Origin: Microbacterium oleivorans
Lineage (GTDB): Bacteria > Actinomycetota > Actinomycetes > Actinomycetales > Microbacteriaceae
Direction: 5' to 3'
Length of the DNA: 64,000 nt
Assembly: GCF_023715745.1 (NCBI RefSeq)
Contig: NZ_JAMBOV010000001.1
Span: forward strand, 372,001-436,000
Shown here: positions 53,772 through 61,553 of the stretch, piece after piece
Layout: every line of letters starts with the position of its first letter
How positions within the stretch are numbered: position 1 is the first letter of the stretch
Made by a program: the position numbers and the translations under genes
Notes under the pieces: generated by a model
Seen by the model: the letters and a program-made list of their open reading frames with translations, nothing else
The model's database searches: none
Told to the model about the DNA's origin: nothing

Positions 53772-53965
53772 GACAGGTCTCACAGATTCTCAGCGGGCTG
53801 CGGAGAGTACTCGGTCCTCCCCTCCGACCGCATGAGGGATTTCTCATCCGAAACAGGCGGTGAAAATGGCTCTGATACCGTCGACGACACTTTCCCCCCG
53901 TTCGCGACACATTTCCGTCGTCGCCCATTCCGTCGGTCCCCCCCCACGGCGAATCGAGACCCCGC

Positions 53966-56431
53966 ATGCTTTCGCTCCCCCTGTCCAGACGTGCTGTCGC
54001 CGTCCCGCTCGCTCTCGTGTTCATCCTGATCGTCGGGATGCTGGTGGGGGCCGGAGCCCCCGCATCCGCTGCTCCCGCGGTGTACGCGCGCGACGCGATG
54101 TCGCGCTCGGTGACGTCGGGGTGGGGCAAGGCCGAGCGCGGAGGCGGGTGGAGCAATCTCTCTGGTACCAAGGCCTCCGTGAGCGGAGGGAAGGCGTGGG
54201 TGGCCAGCCCCCGGCCGGGACGCACGTCACGACTCACGCTCCCGATCGCCGCCCGCGACGTCGACTCGCGGTTCACGGTGACCGTGCCGACCCTCCCCAC
54301 GAGCGGGAGCGGGCTGTACCTCTCACACGGCGTCCGGGCCACCTCGAAGGGCGCTTACCTCGTCGGCGTGCGCGTCATGACCGGTGGTGAGATCGACCTG
54401 ACACTCGAGAAGCGCTCCGGCGCCGCAGTGACCACGCTCGAGCGCGTGAGGCTGAAGGACCGCGTCCGCGCCGGTGCCACACTGAAGGTGCGGCTGCAGG
54501 CGACGGGATCCAGCAAGGTCGCGCTCACCGGCAAGGTCTGGGCGGCGGGAGCGGCCGAGTCCACCGCCCGCACGATCACGCATACGGACTCCTCGCCCGC
54601 GCGCATCGCCGGATCGGGTGCGGCCGAATTCTCCCTCTACACCTCGGCGCTCACGAAGGCGCTGCGTGTCGGTATCGACGACCTGACGGTGTCGGCAGCC
54701 GTGGCGGCGCCTGCGCCGAAGCCGACACCGAAGCCGACGCCGAAGCCCAGTGAGCCCACGTCGCCGCCTCCCGCAGGGGGGCAGGTCGCGGGCGCCCGCG
54801 CCGCCTCGGGAGCTGCGGAGCCGGGAACGCGAGACTTCCCCGTGCCGTCGAACGCGGTCATCGTCTCGCCGAGCGGCAGCGATTCCGCCGCCGGCACTGC
54901 GGCGTCGCCCCTGCGCACGATCACCGCGGCACTCAAGAAGGTCTCGAACGGCGGGACCATCGCCCTCCGCGGCGGGACCTACCACGAGAGCGTGATCATC
55001 CCGCCGCAGAAGCGGGTCACTCTTCAGCCCTATCGAGCCGAGGCCGTATGGATGGACGGCGCGGAGACGATCACGGGATGGCGGAAGTCGGGAAACGTCT
55101 GGATCCGCCCCGGGTGGACGCAGTCCCTCGACGCGAGCCCGACGTTCAAGCGCGGTGAGCCGGACGGGACGGAGGACGGCTGGCGTTTCGTCGACCCCGC
55201 CTACCCGATGGCTGCTCACCCGGACCAGATCTGGGTCGATGGACGGCAGCTGACGCAGGTCGCATCGCGATCGCAGGTCTCGAACGGCCGCTTCTTCGTC
55301 GACGAGAAGGCTGATGAGCTCGTCGTCGGCTCGGATCTCACGGGCAAGAAGGCGAAGGTGAGCACCCTCATCAGTGCTCTGTCGGTGCGCTCGGCGGGAT
55401 CGCTCGTTCAGGGCATCGGCGTCCGACGCTATGCGACGAGCGTTCCGTCGATGGGGACGGTCACCATCGCCGCGGACAACGTGACGCTGTCGAACGTCAC
55501 TGTCCGCGACAACTCGACGACCGGTCTCTACACCTGGTCGAAGAACACGACCCTCTCGGACGTGTCGGTCATCGGCAACGGTCTCCTCGGGGCAGGTGCG
55601 TCGCAGGCGGACGGCCTCGAGGTACGTCGGATGCTCTCGACGGGAAACAACCGGGAGCGCTTCAACCGCGCACCGGTGTCGGGCGCACTCAAGATCCACA
55701 GCTCCTCCGACGTCGTCGTCGAGGACAGCGTGTTCGCCGACAACTTCGGTCAGGGCCCGTGGTTCGACGAGTCGAACTACGGCGTCGTCTTCAGCGGGAA
55801 CGACAGTCTGCGCAACACGGGCAATGGCGTCGTGTTCGAGCTGTCGGAGCGAGCGGTCTTCGCCGATAACCTCGTCGCGGACAACGCGCTGCACGGGATC
55901 CTGATCGCGAATGCAGGGGATGCGGCGATCTGGAACAACACCCTCGTGGGCAACGAGCGCAATATCGCGGTCACGCAGAACAAACGGCGCTCCACGAACG
56001 CTCTGATCCCCTGGATGAGTGACGGTGTCGTCATCGCGAACAACGTCGTGGCAGAGCCTCGGGGCGAATGTCTCGTGTGCGTTGACGACTTCTCGCGAGC
56101 CCTGGTGGGCGGCCAGATGGTGACCCGTGCCGAGGGCAACCTCTACCACCGCGCATCGCCCACGGCGCCGAGGTGGTTCGCGATCTACTCGCGTGGCGCT
56201 GCCGGATCGTCCGAGGGCTTCACGACCCTCGCTGACTTCAGGGCTGCCGCGGGGCGGGAGAAGCGATCGGTGCTTCTCGAGCAGGCCGCATCGCCCGTTC
56301 GCGAGGACTTCTCTCTGCGATCCGCCCAAGCCTCCCGGCAGACGGCGATCGCCGTGCCGGTGCCTGCTCAGATCGCTGCGGTCTCGGACCTGGGCTCCGG
56401 GGAGGTGAGCCTCGGCGCACGCTTCCCGTGA
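53966..56431 (+). CDS. Secreted right-handed beta-helix protein
   Basis: An 821-residue exported protein. The signal peptide ends near ASAAP (residue ~35). Residues ~38-245 are a domain that begins RDAMSRSVTSGWGKAERGGG and is shared with the PKD/LamG protein. A Pro-rich linker leads to a DUF1565-type start (VSPSGSDSAAGTAASPLRTI) and a parallel beta-helix (~290-720) with regular rungs such as NVTLSNVTVRDNSTTGLYTW. Such folds bind or cleave polysaccharides (lyases, epimerases, depolymerases); the active site cannot be named. Its 3' end overlaps the opposing DUF6492 gene by 64 bases. Confidence 0.82.
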   Translation: MLSLPLSRRAVAVPLALVFILIVGMLVGAGAPASAAPAVYARDAMSRSVTSGWGKAERGGGWSNLSGTKASVSGGKAWVASPRPGRTSRLTLPIAARDVDSRFTVTVPTLPTSGSGLYLSHGVRATSKGAYLVGVRVMTGGEIDLTLEKRSGAAVTTLERVRLKDRVRAGATLKVRLQATGSSKVALTGKVWAAGAAESTARTITHTDSSPARIAGSGAAEFSLYTSALTKALRVGIDDLTVSAAVAAPAPKPTPKPTPKPSEPTSPPPAGGQVAGARAASGAAEPGTRDFPVPSNAVIVSPSGSDSAAGTAASPLRTITAALKKVSNGGTIALRGGTYHESVIIPPQKRVTLQPYRAEAVWMDGAETITGWRKSGNVWIRPGWTQSLDASPTFKRGEPDGTEDGWRFVDPAYPMAAHPDQIWVDGRQLTQVASRSQVSNGRFFVDEKADELVVGSDLTGKKAKVSTLISALSVRSAGSLVQGIGVRRYATSVPSMGTVTIAADNVTLSNVTVRDNSTTGLYTWSKNTTLSDVSVIGNGLLGAGASQADGLEVRRMLSTGNNRERFNRAPVSGALKIHSSSDVVVEDSVFADNFGQGPWFDESNYGVVFSGNDSLRNTGNGVVFELSERAVFADNLVADNALHGILIANAGDAAIWNNTLVGNERNIAVTQNKRRSTNALIPWMSDGVVIANNVVAEPRGECLVCVDDFSRALVGGQMVTRAEGNLYHRASPTAPRWFAIYSRGAAGSSEGFTTLADFRAAAGREKRSVLLEQAASPVREDFSLRSAQASRQTAIAVPVPAQIAAVSDLGSGEVSLGARFP

Positions 56432-57396
56432 CCGAGGGCGCGACGCAGCCTCTCCACTCCGCGGGTCCAGACGATCGCGGGAAGGTACCGCCGCCGGAAG
56501 CGACGGATGAATCGGCCGGCTGACGCGGCATCCGGGAACAGACCGAAGGCCGACCACGCCTCGGCGATGCGATCGCGGGCGGCCGGGTCCGCGGCTGCGA
56601 GCACCTGGCGGTGGACGGCGAACACAGCGGCGTCCTCGCGGCGATGCTCCGCGATCGCCGCGCGAACCCCGTCGACGGATGCCGCCTTCGGCCACACCGT
56701 GGGCGACGGGACCGACCGGTTGTTGCGCAGGGCGGCGAGGCCGGGACCCCGCGTCTCCACCCACCCCGCGTAGAGGAAGAACTCGAGCAGCTTCCGGCGC
56801 TCGAACTCGTCCGCGAACGCCAGCCCCGACCGACGCTCGATGTCGTCCATCAGGGCGCGGACGGTGTCGGTGTCGAAGACGAACGGCGTCGCCGTCGGAG
56901 GGAAGGCGCCCAGTGCGTGTTCGGCCAGGGATGCGCCGGCGCCGAGATAGGTGAGGGTCCAGACGAGCGAACCGCGCAGGGGATGCGAGGTGTACGGGTG
57001 GGAGCGGCCGAACGCACGTCCAGCCGTGTCGACGAACTCGGATGCGCTCGCGGCTCGCGTGAAGTGGTTCTTCGCGTCGAGGACGACGTAGTGCGTCGTC
57101 TGCACCCGGCGGGCGATCGCGAGCTTCGCGGCCTGCTGACTGCGCCATCCCCCGGTCGCGCCGGGGTCGATGAGCTCGCTGGTCCGCACGAATCGTACGC
57201 GGCTCTGCAGCGCGCCGTACTCCCGCAGCAGACGTCGACGCGACCTTCCGCTCAGGCCGAGGACGCAGTTGTCCAGGATGACGATGTCCTCGACGCTCGC
57301 GGGGTCGAGGTAGCGGGACATCGAGCGAGCCTGAAGTTCGAGAAGCGGGACCTCGGCCTCGAAGACGACCGTCACGAAGGTGAGCGGAGACATCAT
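56368..57396 (-). CDS. DUF6492 family protein (glycosyltransferase-like)
   Basis: A 342-residue protein. LTFVTVVFEAEVPLLELQAR, DIVILDNCVLGLSGRSRRRL, GGWRSQQAAKLAIAR and THYVVLDAKNHFTRA form the pattern of the DUF6492 family, which is structurally close to GT-A transferases. VLDAKN stands where GT-A enzymes have the metal-binding DXD. A transferase role in the EPS locus is likely but the acceptor is unknown. ATG 57396 overlaps the pyruvyl transferase stop by four bases. Confidence 0.7.
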   Translation of the reverse strand: MMSPLTFVTVVFEAEVPLLELQARSMSRYLDPASVEDIVILDNCVLGLSGRSRRRLLREYGALQSRVRFVRTSELIDPGATGGWRSQQAAKLAIARRVQTTHYVVLDAKNHFTRAASASEFVDTAGRAFGRSHPYTSHPLRGSLVWTLTYLGAGASLAEHALGAFPPTATPFVFDTDTVRALMDDIERRSGLAFADEFERRKLLEFFLYAGWVETRGPGLAALRNNRSVPSPTVWPKAASVDGVRAAIAEHRREDAAVFAVHRQVLAAADPAARDRIAEAWSAFGLFPDAASAGRFIRRFRRRYLPAIVWTRGVERLRRALGHGKRAPRLTSPEPRSETAAI

Positions 57397-58466
57397 CGGA
57401 CGGCCTCGACGAGGTGCTGGACGTCGGCGAGGAGCTGCTGCCCCCGGCGCTGCGCCTTCCGGGCACGCTCGGCGAGCTGCGGATCGTCCACTGCGGCGAG
57501 GATGCGCCCGGCAGCGTCGTCGCCCGCGCCCGCATCGACCACATGGGGCCACCCCAGCTCGTCCATGAGGGGAGCGAACTTGCGCGAGTACGCCATCGCG
57601 ATCGCCGGCGTGCCTGTCGACAGCGCGTTGAGGCAGGCGTGCATGCGCGCACCGATGACGACGGATGCCCCGGCGATGACGGCTCGGGCGTGCTCCAAAT
57701 CGCGGGGCACGACGAGGCCCACGCGGCCCTCGTATCTCTCGTGCAGCTCCCGTGCGACGGGGACGTCGTTGTCCGGGTCGGGGGAGTCGAGGACGTGGGG
57801 GAACAGCGTGATGGACCGACCCCGGTCGAGCAACCCGTCGATCACCGACTCGATCTGACGTCGGTAGACCTCGGGGTCGCCGTGCCGTGCGGAGCGCCAG
57901 AGCAGCCCCGACACATTCAGCAGCACGTCGTGACCCGGCTCGGGGACGGGCTGATCGATGCCGAACACGAGATCCGTCGTGGTGAGGTCGACGGGGCGAC
58001 CGAGTCTCGCCGAGGCGGCGGCGCTGAGCGGATCGCGGGCGAGAACGAGTCGAGACCGGGTCACGTCGCGTCGCGCCAGTATCCGGGATCGGCGGGATCC
58101 GAACGGTCCGATGGTCTGCGGGGCGAGGATCGTCGGCACGTGTCGACGCGCTGCGAACTCATGGATCATCGACATCGTCATGTGACGCGGAAGACCGTAG
58201 ATGTCCGAGAAGCTGTCGCCCGAGCGCGTGTCCCAGTAGAGGTCGAACCCGTCGATCCAGTCGCGCATGCCGCGGCGACCGGTCACCCACTCGCGCACGA
58301 GACCGCGCGGCGACCACGTGACGGGCTCCGGCTTCGAGCCGTAGTTCATGTACGTGAACTCGGCGTTCGGCCAGATGCGTCGGAGCAGGTCCTGCGACCC
58401 GCGTCCGAGGGCGCGTACACCGAGGTTCGGAGAGGTCTCATCCGTCCAGGCGAGGAGGATGCGCAT
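57393..58466 (-). CDS. Polysaccharide pyruvyl transferase family protein
   Basis: A 357-residue enzyme predicted to add a pyruvate ketal to a sugar of the repeat unit, which gives the polymer negative charge. The family pattern is seen in SPNLGVRALGRGSQDLLRR near the N-terminus, PTILAPQTIGPFG in the middle, and ASVVIGARMHACLNALSTGT plus PAIAMAYSRKFAPLMDELG near the end. AAAGGA precedes ATG 58466. It is part of the minus-strand EPS operon, downstream of two transferase genes. Confidence 0.88.
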   Translation of the reverse strand: MRILLAWTDETSPNLGVRALGRGSQDLLRRIWPNAEFTYMNYGSKPEPVTWSPRGLVREWVTGRRGMRDWIDGFDLYWDTRSGDSFSDIYGLPRHMTMSMIHEFAARRHVPTILAPQTIGPFGSRRSRILARRDVTRSRLVLARDPLSAAASARLGRPVDLTTTDLVFGIDQPVPEPGHDVLLNVSGLLWRSARHGDPEVYRRQIESVIDGLLDRGRSITLFPHVLDSPDPDNDVPVARELHERYEGRVGLVVPRDLEHARAVIAGASVVIGARMHACLNALSTGTPAIAMAYSRKFAPLMDELGWPHVVDAGAGDDAAGRILAAVDDPQLAERARKAQRRGQQLLADVQHLVEAVR

Positions 58467-58532
58467 GCGGTGTCCTTTCCGGCCGTCGGGTCACGGTGCC
58501 GCGCACAGCGGCCCGACGTCGGGGGTCTCGGG

Positions 58533-59765
58533 TCAGTGGGTGGAGTCCGGCCGACGCCGCGATCGACGCCCGAGCAGGTGCATCGACTCCCGCCGGGCGA
58601 GCCGGACGGCGAGGTCCTCGTAGTCACCGGCGATGTCGTCCCAGCGGAACGCCACCCGGGCACGCTCGCGAACGATGCGCCCCATCACCGCGGCGCCCGA
58701 GGGGTCGCCCTCGAGCGTGGCGAAATGGCGCGCGGCTTCCGCGGCATCCGCGAAGAAGAGTCCCTGCTCGGCCAGCGTCTCGTGGTTGAAGCCGACGTCG
58801 TACGCGAGCACCGCGGTGCCGGCACCCATCGCCCGCAGGAGTGACGGGTTGGTGCCACCGACCGAGTGCCCGTGCACATAGGTGAGGGCGTGGAAGTAGA
58901 GGGCGTCCAGGAGGTCCTGGTCGAAGACACCGCCCAGGAAGTGGATGCGGGGGTCCCCGCCGGCGGCGGCGCGGATCTGCTGCGTGTACTCAGCGGCGTA
59001 CGGCGCCGAGCCGACGACCACGAGGGGGCGGGTCGCAGAGCTCCTGCGGTAGCCCTCGACGATCTCGAGCACGTGGTTCTCCGGCTCGAAGCGGGCGACG
59101 ACGAGGTGGTATCCGCCCGGTGCGAAACCGAGGGCGCGGACGCCGTCGGCCGGGGCATCCTCCAGGATCGGGGCGCCGTAGCGGATGAGCTCGGTCGGTA
59201 CCCCGAACTCGCGGTCGTAGTAGTCGCTGATCCCGGGCGCATCCGCGATGAGCGCGTCGGCCGTGCGGACGCCGAACTCCTCGGCCCAGCGGTAGTAGGC
59301 CTTCCCGCGGCGGCCCCACTTCGATCGCTTCCACTCCAGGCCGTCCATGTGCAGCGCGGTCGGGATGCCGCGGGCCCGCAGCGCGGGGAGGAACGGCGAG
59401 TTCGCCGCGTTGAAGACGAAGGCGGCGTCCGGCCGTCGGCCGAACACGGCGTGGATGGCCGAGAGGCCGGTGTGGCTGAGCGTCTCGAGCTGCTTGACGC
59501 GCAGCGCCGGCAGGTGGACGACCTTCATGCCGAGGTACTCGCGGGCGCGGCTCTCGGAGCCTCGCGTGTAGACGGTGACGGCGTGCCCTCGCTCGACCAG
59601 CCGCCGACCGATCTCCTCGACCGCGGTCTCGAAACCGCCGTAGGAGGCCGGGACGCCGCGGGTGCCGATCATGGCGATCTCGAGGGTGCGGGTGGCGCGG
59701 GGCCGCTCGTCCTGCGTGAGGCGGACCGGCTCGGTATCGAGACGCCGCGGGATTTCGATGACCAT
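58533..59765 (-). CDS. Glycosyltransferase (DUF1972 / GT4, rhamnosyltransferase-like)
   Basis: A 410-residue GT-B enzyme. The N-terminal signature IGTRGVPASYGGFETAVEEI belongs to DUF1972 transferases, and the C-terminal half has VARFEPENHVLEIVEGY, FLGGVFDQDLLDALYFHALT and HSVGGTNPSLLRAMGAGTAV with the acceptor-side Gly/Asn motif. Related proteins add rhamnose or another sugar second in the repeat unit. ATG 59765 overlaps the stop of the initiating transferase by one base, which suits a second-step enzyme. Confidence 0.88.
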   Translation of the reverse strand: MVIEIPRRLDTEPVRLTQDERPRATRTLEIAMIGTRGVPASYGGFETAVEEIGRRLVERGHAVTVYTRGSESRAREYLGMKVVHLPALRVKQLETLSHTGLSAIHAVFGRRPDAAFVFNAANSPFLPALRARGIPTALHMDGLEWKRSKWGRRGKAYYRWAEEFGVRTADALIADAPGISDYYDREFGVPTELIRYGAPILEDAPADGVRALGFAPGGYHLVVARFEPENHVLEIVEGYRRSSATRPLVVVGSAPYAAEYTQQIRAAAGGDPRIHFLGGVFDQDLLDALYFHALTYVHGHSVGGTNPSLLRAMGAGTAVLAYDVGFNHETLAEQGLFFADAAEAARHFATLEGDPSGAAVMGRIVRERARVAFRWDDIAGDYEDLAVRLARRESMHLLGRRSRRRPDSTH

Positions 59766-61297
59766 CAGTACGCTCCCTCGGTGGTGACCATGACCTTGGC
59801 TGTCCGCCACATGAGAACGAGGTCCGTCATCACGGTCCAGTTCTCGACGTAGCGGAGATCGAGCCGGACGCTCTCCTCCCAGGAGAGGTCGCTGCGGCCG
59901 CCGACCTGCCACGGGCCGGTGATGCCCGGCTTGATGTAGAGGCGGCGGTGGACCGCGCCGTCGTAGGCGGTGACCTCGGACGGCAGCGGGGGGCGCGGGC
60001 CGACGACGCTCATGTCGCCGCGCAGCACGTTCCAGAACTGCGGCACCTCGTCGAGCGAGAACGACCGCAGGAATCGGCCGACCCGCGTCACGCGCGGATC
60101 GTGCCGGAGCTTGAACAGGGGACCCGACCCCTCGTTGCGGGCGAGCAGCGCGGCGAGTTCATCCTCGGCATCCACCCGCATGGTGCGGAACTTGACGATG
60201 GCGAACTCGCGACCGTCGCGACCGACGCGCGCCTGCCGGAAGAAGACGGGTCCGCCGTCGTCGGCCTTGATCGCGATCGCGATCGCGAGAGCGAACGGCG
60301 CGAAGAGGGTGAGGGCGGCCAGGGAGGCGGCGACGTCCAGTGCGCGCTTGACGTAGAAGGCGGCGCCCTCGAAACTCGGGATCTTGACGTGGATGAGGGG
60401 CATGCCTTCGACGGGCCGCAGGGACATGCGGGGTCCCGCGACATCGGTGAGGCGACTCGAGATCACGAGCTCCGCAGCGGTCCCCTCCAACGCCCATGCG
60501 AGCCGCTTCACGTAGGACGGGTCGCCGACGGGCTGGCTCGCGACGACGATCGTGTCGCTCTCGTGGATCGCTGCGGCGCGCAGCACGGCGTCGTCGCCGC
60601 GCGTGACCGGGTAGTCCACGCCGTCGACGGTGAGCGGGGACTCCGTGTCGTCGAGCAGGGCGACGCCCACGACGAGGTAGCCGAGCTGCCCCGTCGGCCC
60701 GAGGCTCCGGATCGCGTATTCCACATCGTCGCGAGAGCCGACGACGACGGTGCGAGAGGCGTAGCGACCCTCGGAGCGCTCGGCGAGGAGCCAGCGCCGC
60801 CACGCCCAGCGGGAGACCAGCAGGGCGAGGGTTCCGAGGGGGAGTGCTGTGAACAGCTGCGCGCGGATGCCGTGCCACTCGAAGACGACGAAGACGATGG
60901 CGAGCAGGCCGAAGGCCAGCCCGGTCGCGTGGGCGACGCGGGCGTACTCGGTCGGCCCGGTCCCCACGACGGTCGTCGAGCGGGTGTTGAAGAGCCCGAG
61001 CGCGACCAACCAGATCACCGCGGTGGCGATCGCGATGATCACCGTGCTTCGCGGGGCGCTCGAGATGACGGCGGGCGCGGCCGCGTTCAGCGAGACGACG
61101 GCCGCGAAGGCGCAGGACACCGCTACCACGACGGCGTCGTTCACCCGGAGGCGCGTGCGGAAGCGTCGTTCCCACTGCTGCCGGCCGACCAGGGCCGCCG
61201 AGGCGCGGGGAGCTTCGCCGATCGCACCGCGGACTCCCGCCCGAGGACTGAGTCCGGGCAGTGTGAGACCCGGCGCGAGACCATCGACCGCGGTCAC
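59765..61297 (-). CDS. Initiating polyprenyl phosphoglycosyl transferase (WbaP/CpsE-like)
   Basis: A 510-residue membrane protein that transfers sugar-1-phosphate to undecaprenyl phosphate and so starts repeat-unit assembly. Four N-terminal helices (~40-155) precede a CoA-binding-like domain and the catalytic C-terminal domain: KRALDVAASLAALTLF, PVFFRQARVGRDGREFAIVK, FRTMRVDAEDE, SLDEVPQFWNVLRGDMSVVG and PGITGPWQVGGRSDLSW. The start is GTG 61297, six bases after GGGGGGA; an upstream in-frame start would add 25 residues. Its long leader carries the G-tract array. Confidence 0.92.
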   Translation of the reverse strand: MTAVDGLAPGLTLPGLSPRAGVRGAIGEAPRASAALVGRQQWERRFRTRLRVNDAVVVAVSCAFAAVVSLNAAAPAVISSAPRSTVIIAIATAVIWLVALGLFNTRSTTVVGTGPTEYARVAHATGLAFGLLAIVFVVFEWHGIRAQLFTALPLGTLALLVSRWAWRRWLLAERSEGRYASRTVVVGSRDDVEYAIRSLGPTGQLGYLVVGVALLDDTESPLTVDGVDYPVTRGDDAVLRAAAIHESDTIVVASQPVGDPSYVKRLAWALEGTAAELVISSRLTDVAGPRMSLRPVEGMPLIHVKIPSFEGAAFYVKRALDVAASLAALTLFAPFALAIAIAIKADDGGPVFFRQARVGRDGREFAIVKFRTMRVDAEDELAALLARNEGSGPLFKLRHDPRVTRVGRFLRSFSLDEVPQFWNVLRGDMSVVGPRPPLPSEVTAYDGAVHRRLYIKPGITGPWQVGGRSDLSWEESVRLDLRYVENWTVMTDLVLMWRTAKVMVTTEGAY

Positions 61298-61304
61298 CGA
61301 TCGT

Positions 61305-61433
61305 CCCCCCAGACATCGGTCTGTCGCCGCATCATGCCCCCAAGCAATGTGCGTCACTGCATCCGCCCCCACGGCGTCTGCATGTTCCCCAAGTGAGCTT
61401 CGCGGTCCCCCAAAGACCTCCGCGCGACCCCCC
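61305..61433 (-). promoter_or_regulatory. G-tract leader array before the initiating transferase
   Basis: On the sense (minus) strand six G runs lie at 61433-61428, 61411-61407, 61390-61387, 61370-61366, 61341-61337 and 61310-61305. Spacing by leading edge is 22, 21, 20, 29 and 31 bases. Contexts include CTTTGGGGGACC, CTTGGGGAAC and CTTGGGGGCA. The remaining part of the 256-base gap (61434-61553) holds only a weak promoter candidate. Confidence 0.5.
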
Positions 61434-61457
61434 GGCCGCGCGATCCACTCGGAGGCA

Positions 61458-61463
61458 ACTGTA
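61458..61463 (-). promoter_or_regulatory. Weak -10 candidate for the EPS minus-strand operon
   Basis: TACAGT on the minus strand would give a start near 61451, about 18 bases before the first G tract of the leader. No convincing -35 element is visible 16-18 bases further up, so this is tentative. Confidence 0.25.
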
Positions 61464-61553
61464 GCGCGCGCCGCCCGAGCGTGCGAGTCCGATTCGTAAA
61501 CTCGGCGTCAGCGGATGTTCATCTCGTCATCCGCGCCGGCGGCCGGGGGCGCG

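Noticed and set aside
53894..53963. C tracts before the beta-helix gene
   Set aside because: They are on the opposite sense to the G arrays relative to transcription and irregularly spaced (about 45 and 20 bases), so I did not group them.
58467..58532. Hairpin between pyruvyl transferase and DUF1972 genes
   Set aside because: GTCGGG/CCCGAC and an inner CCGC/GCGG can pair only with an asymmetric internal loop, so support is too weak for a terminator or processing site.
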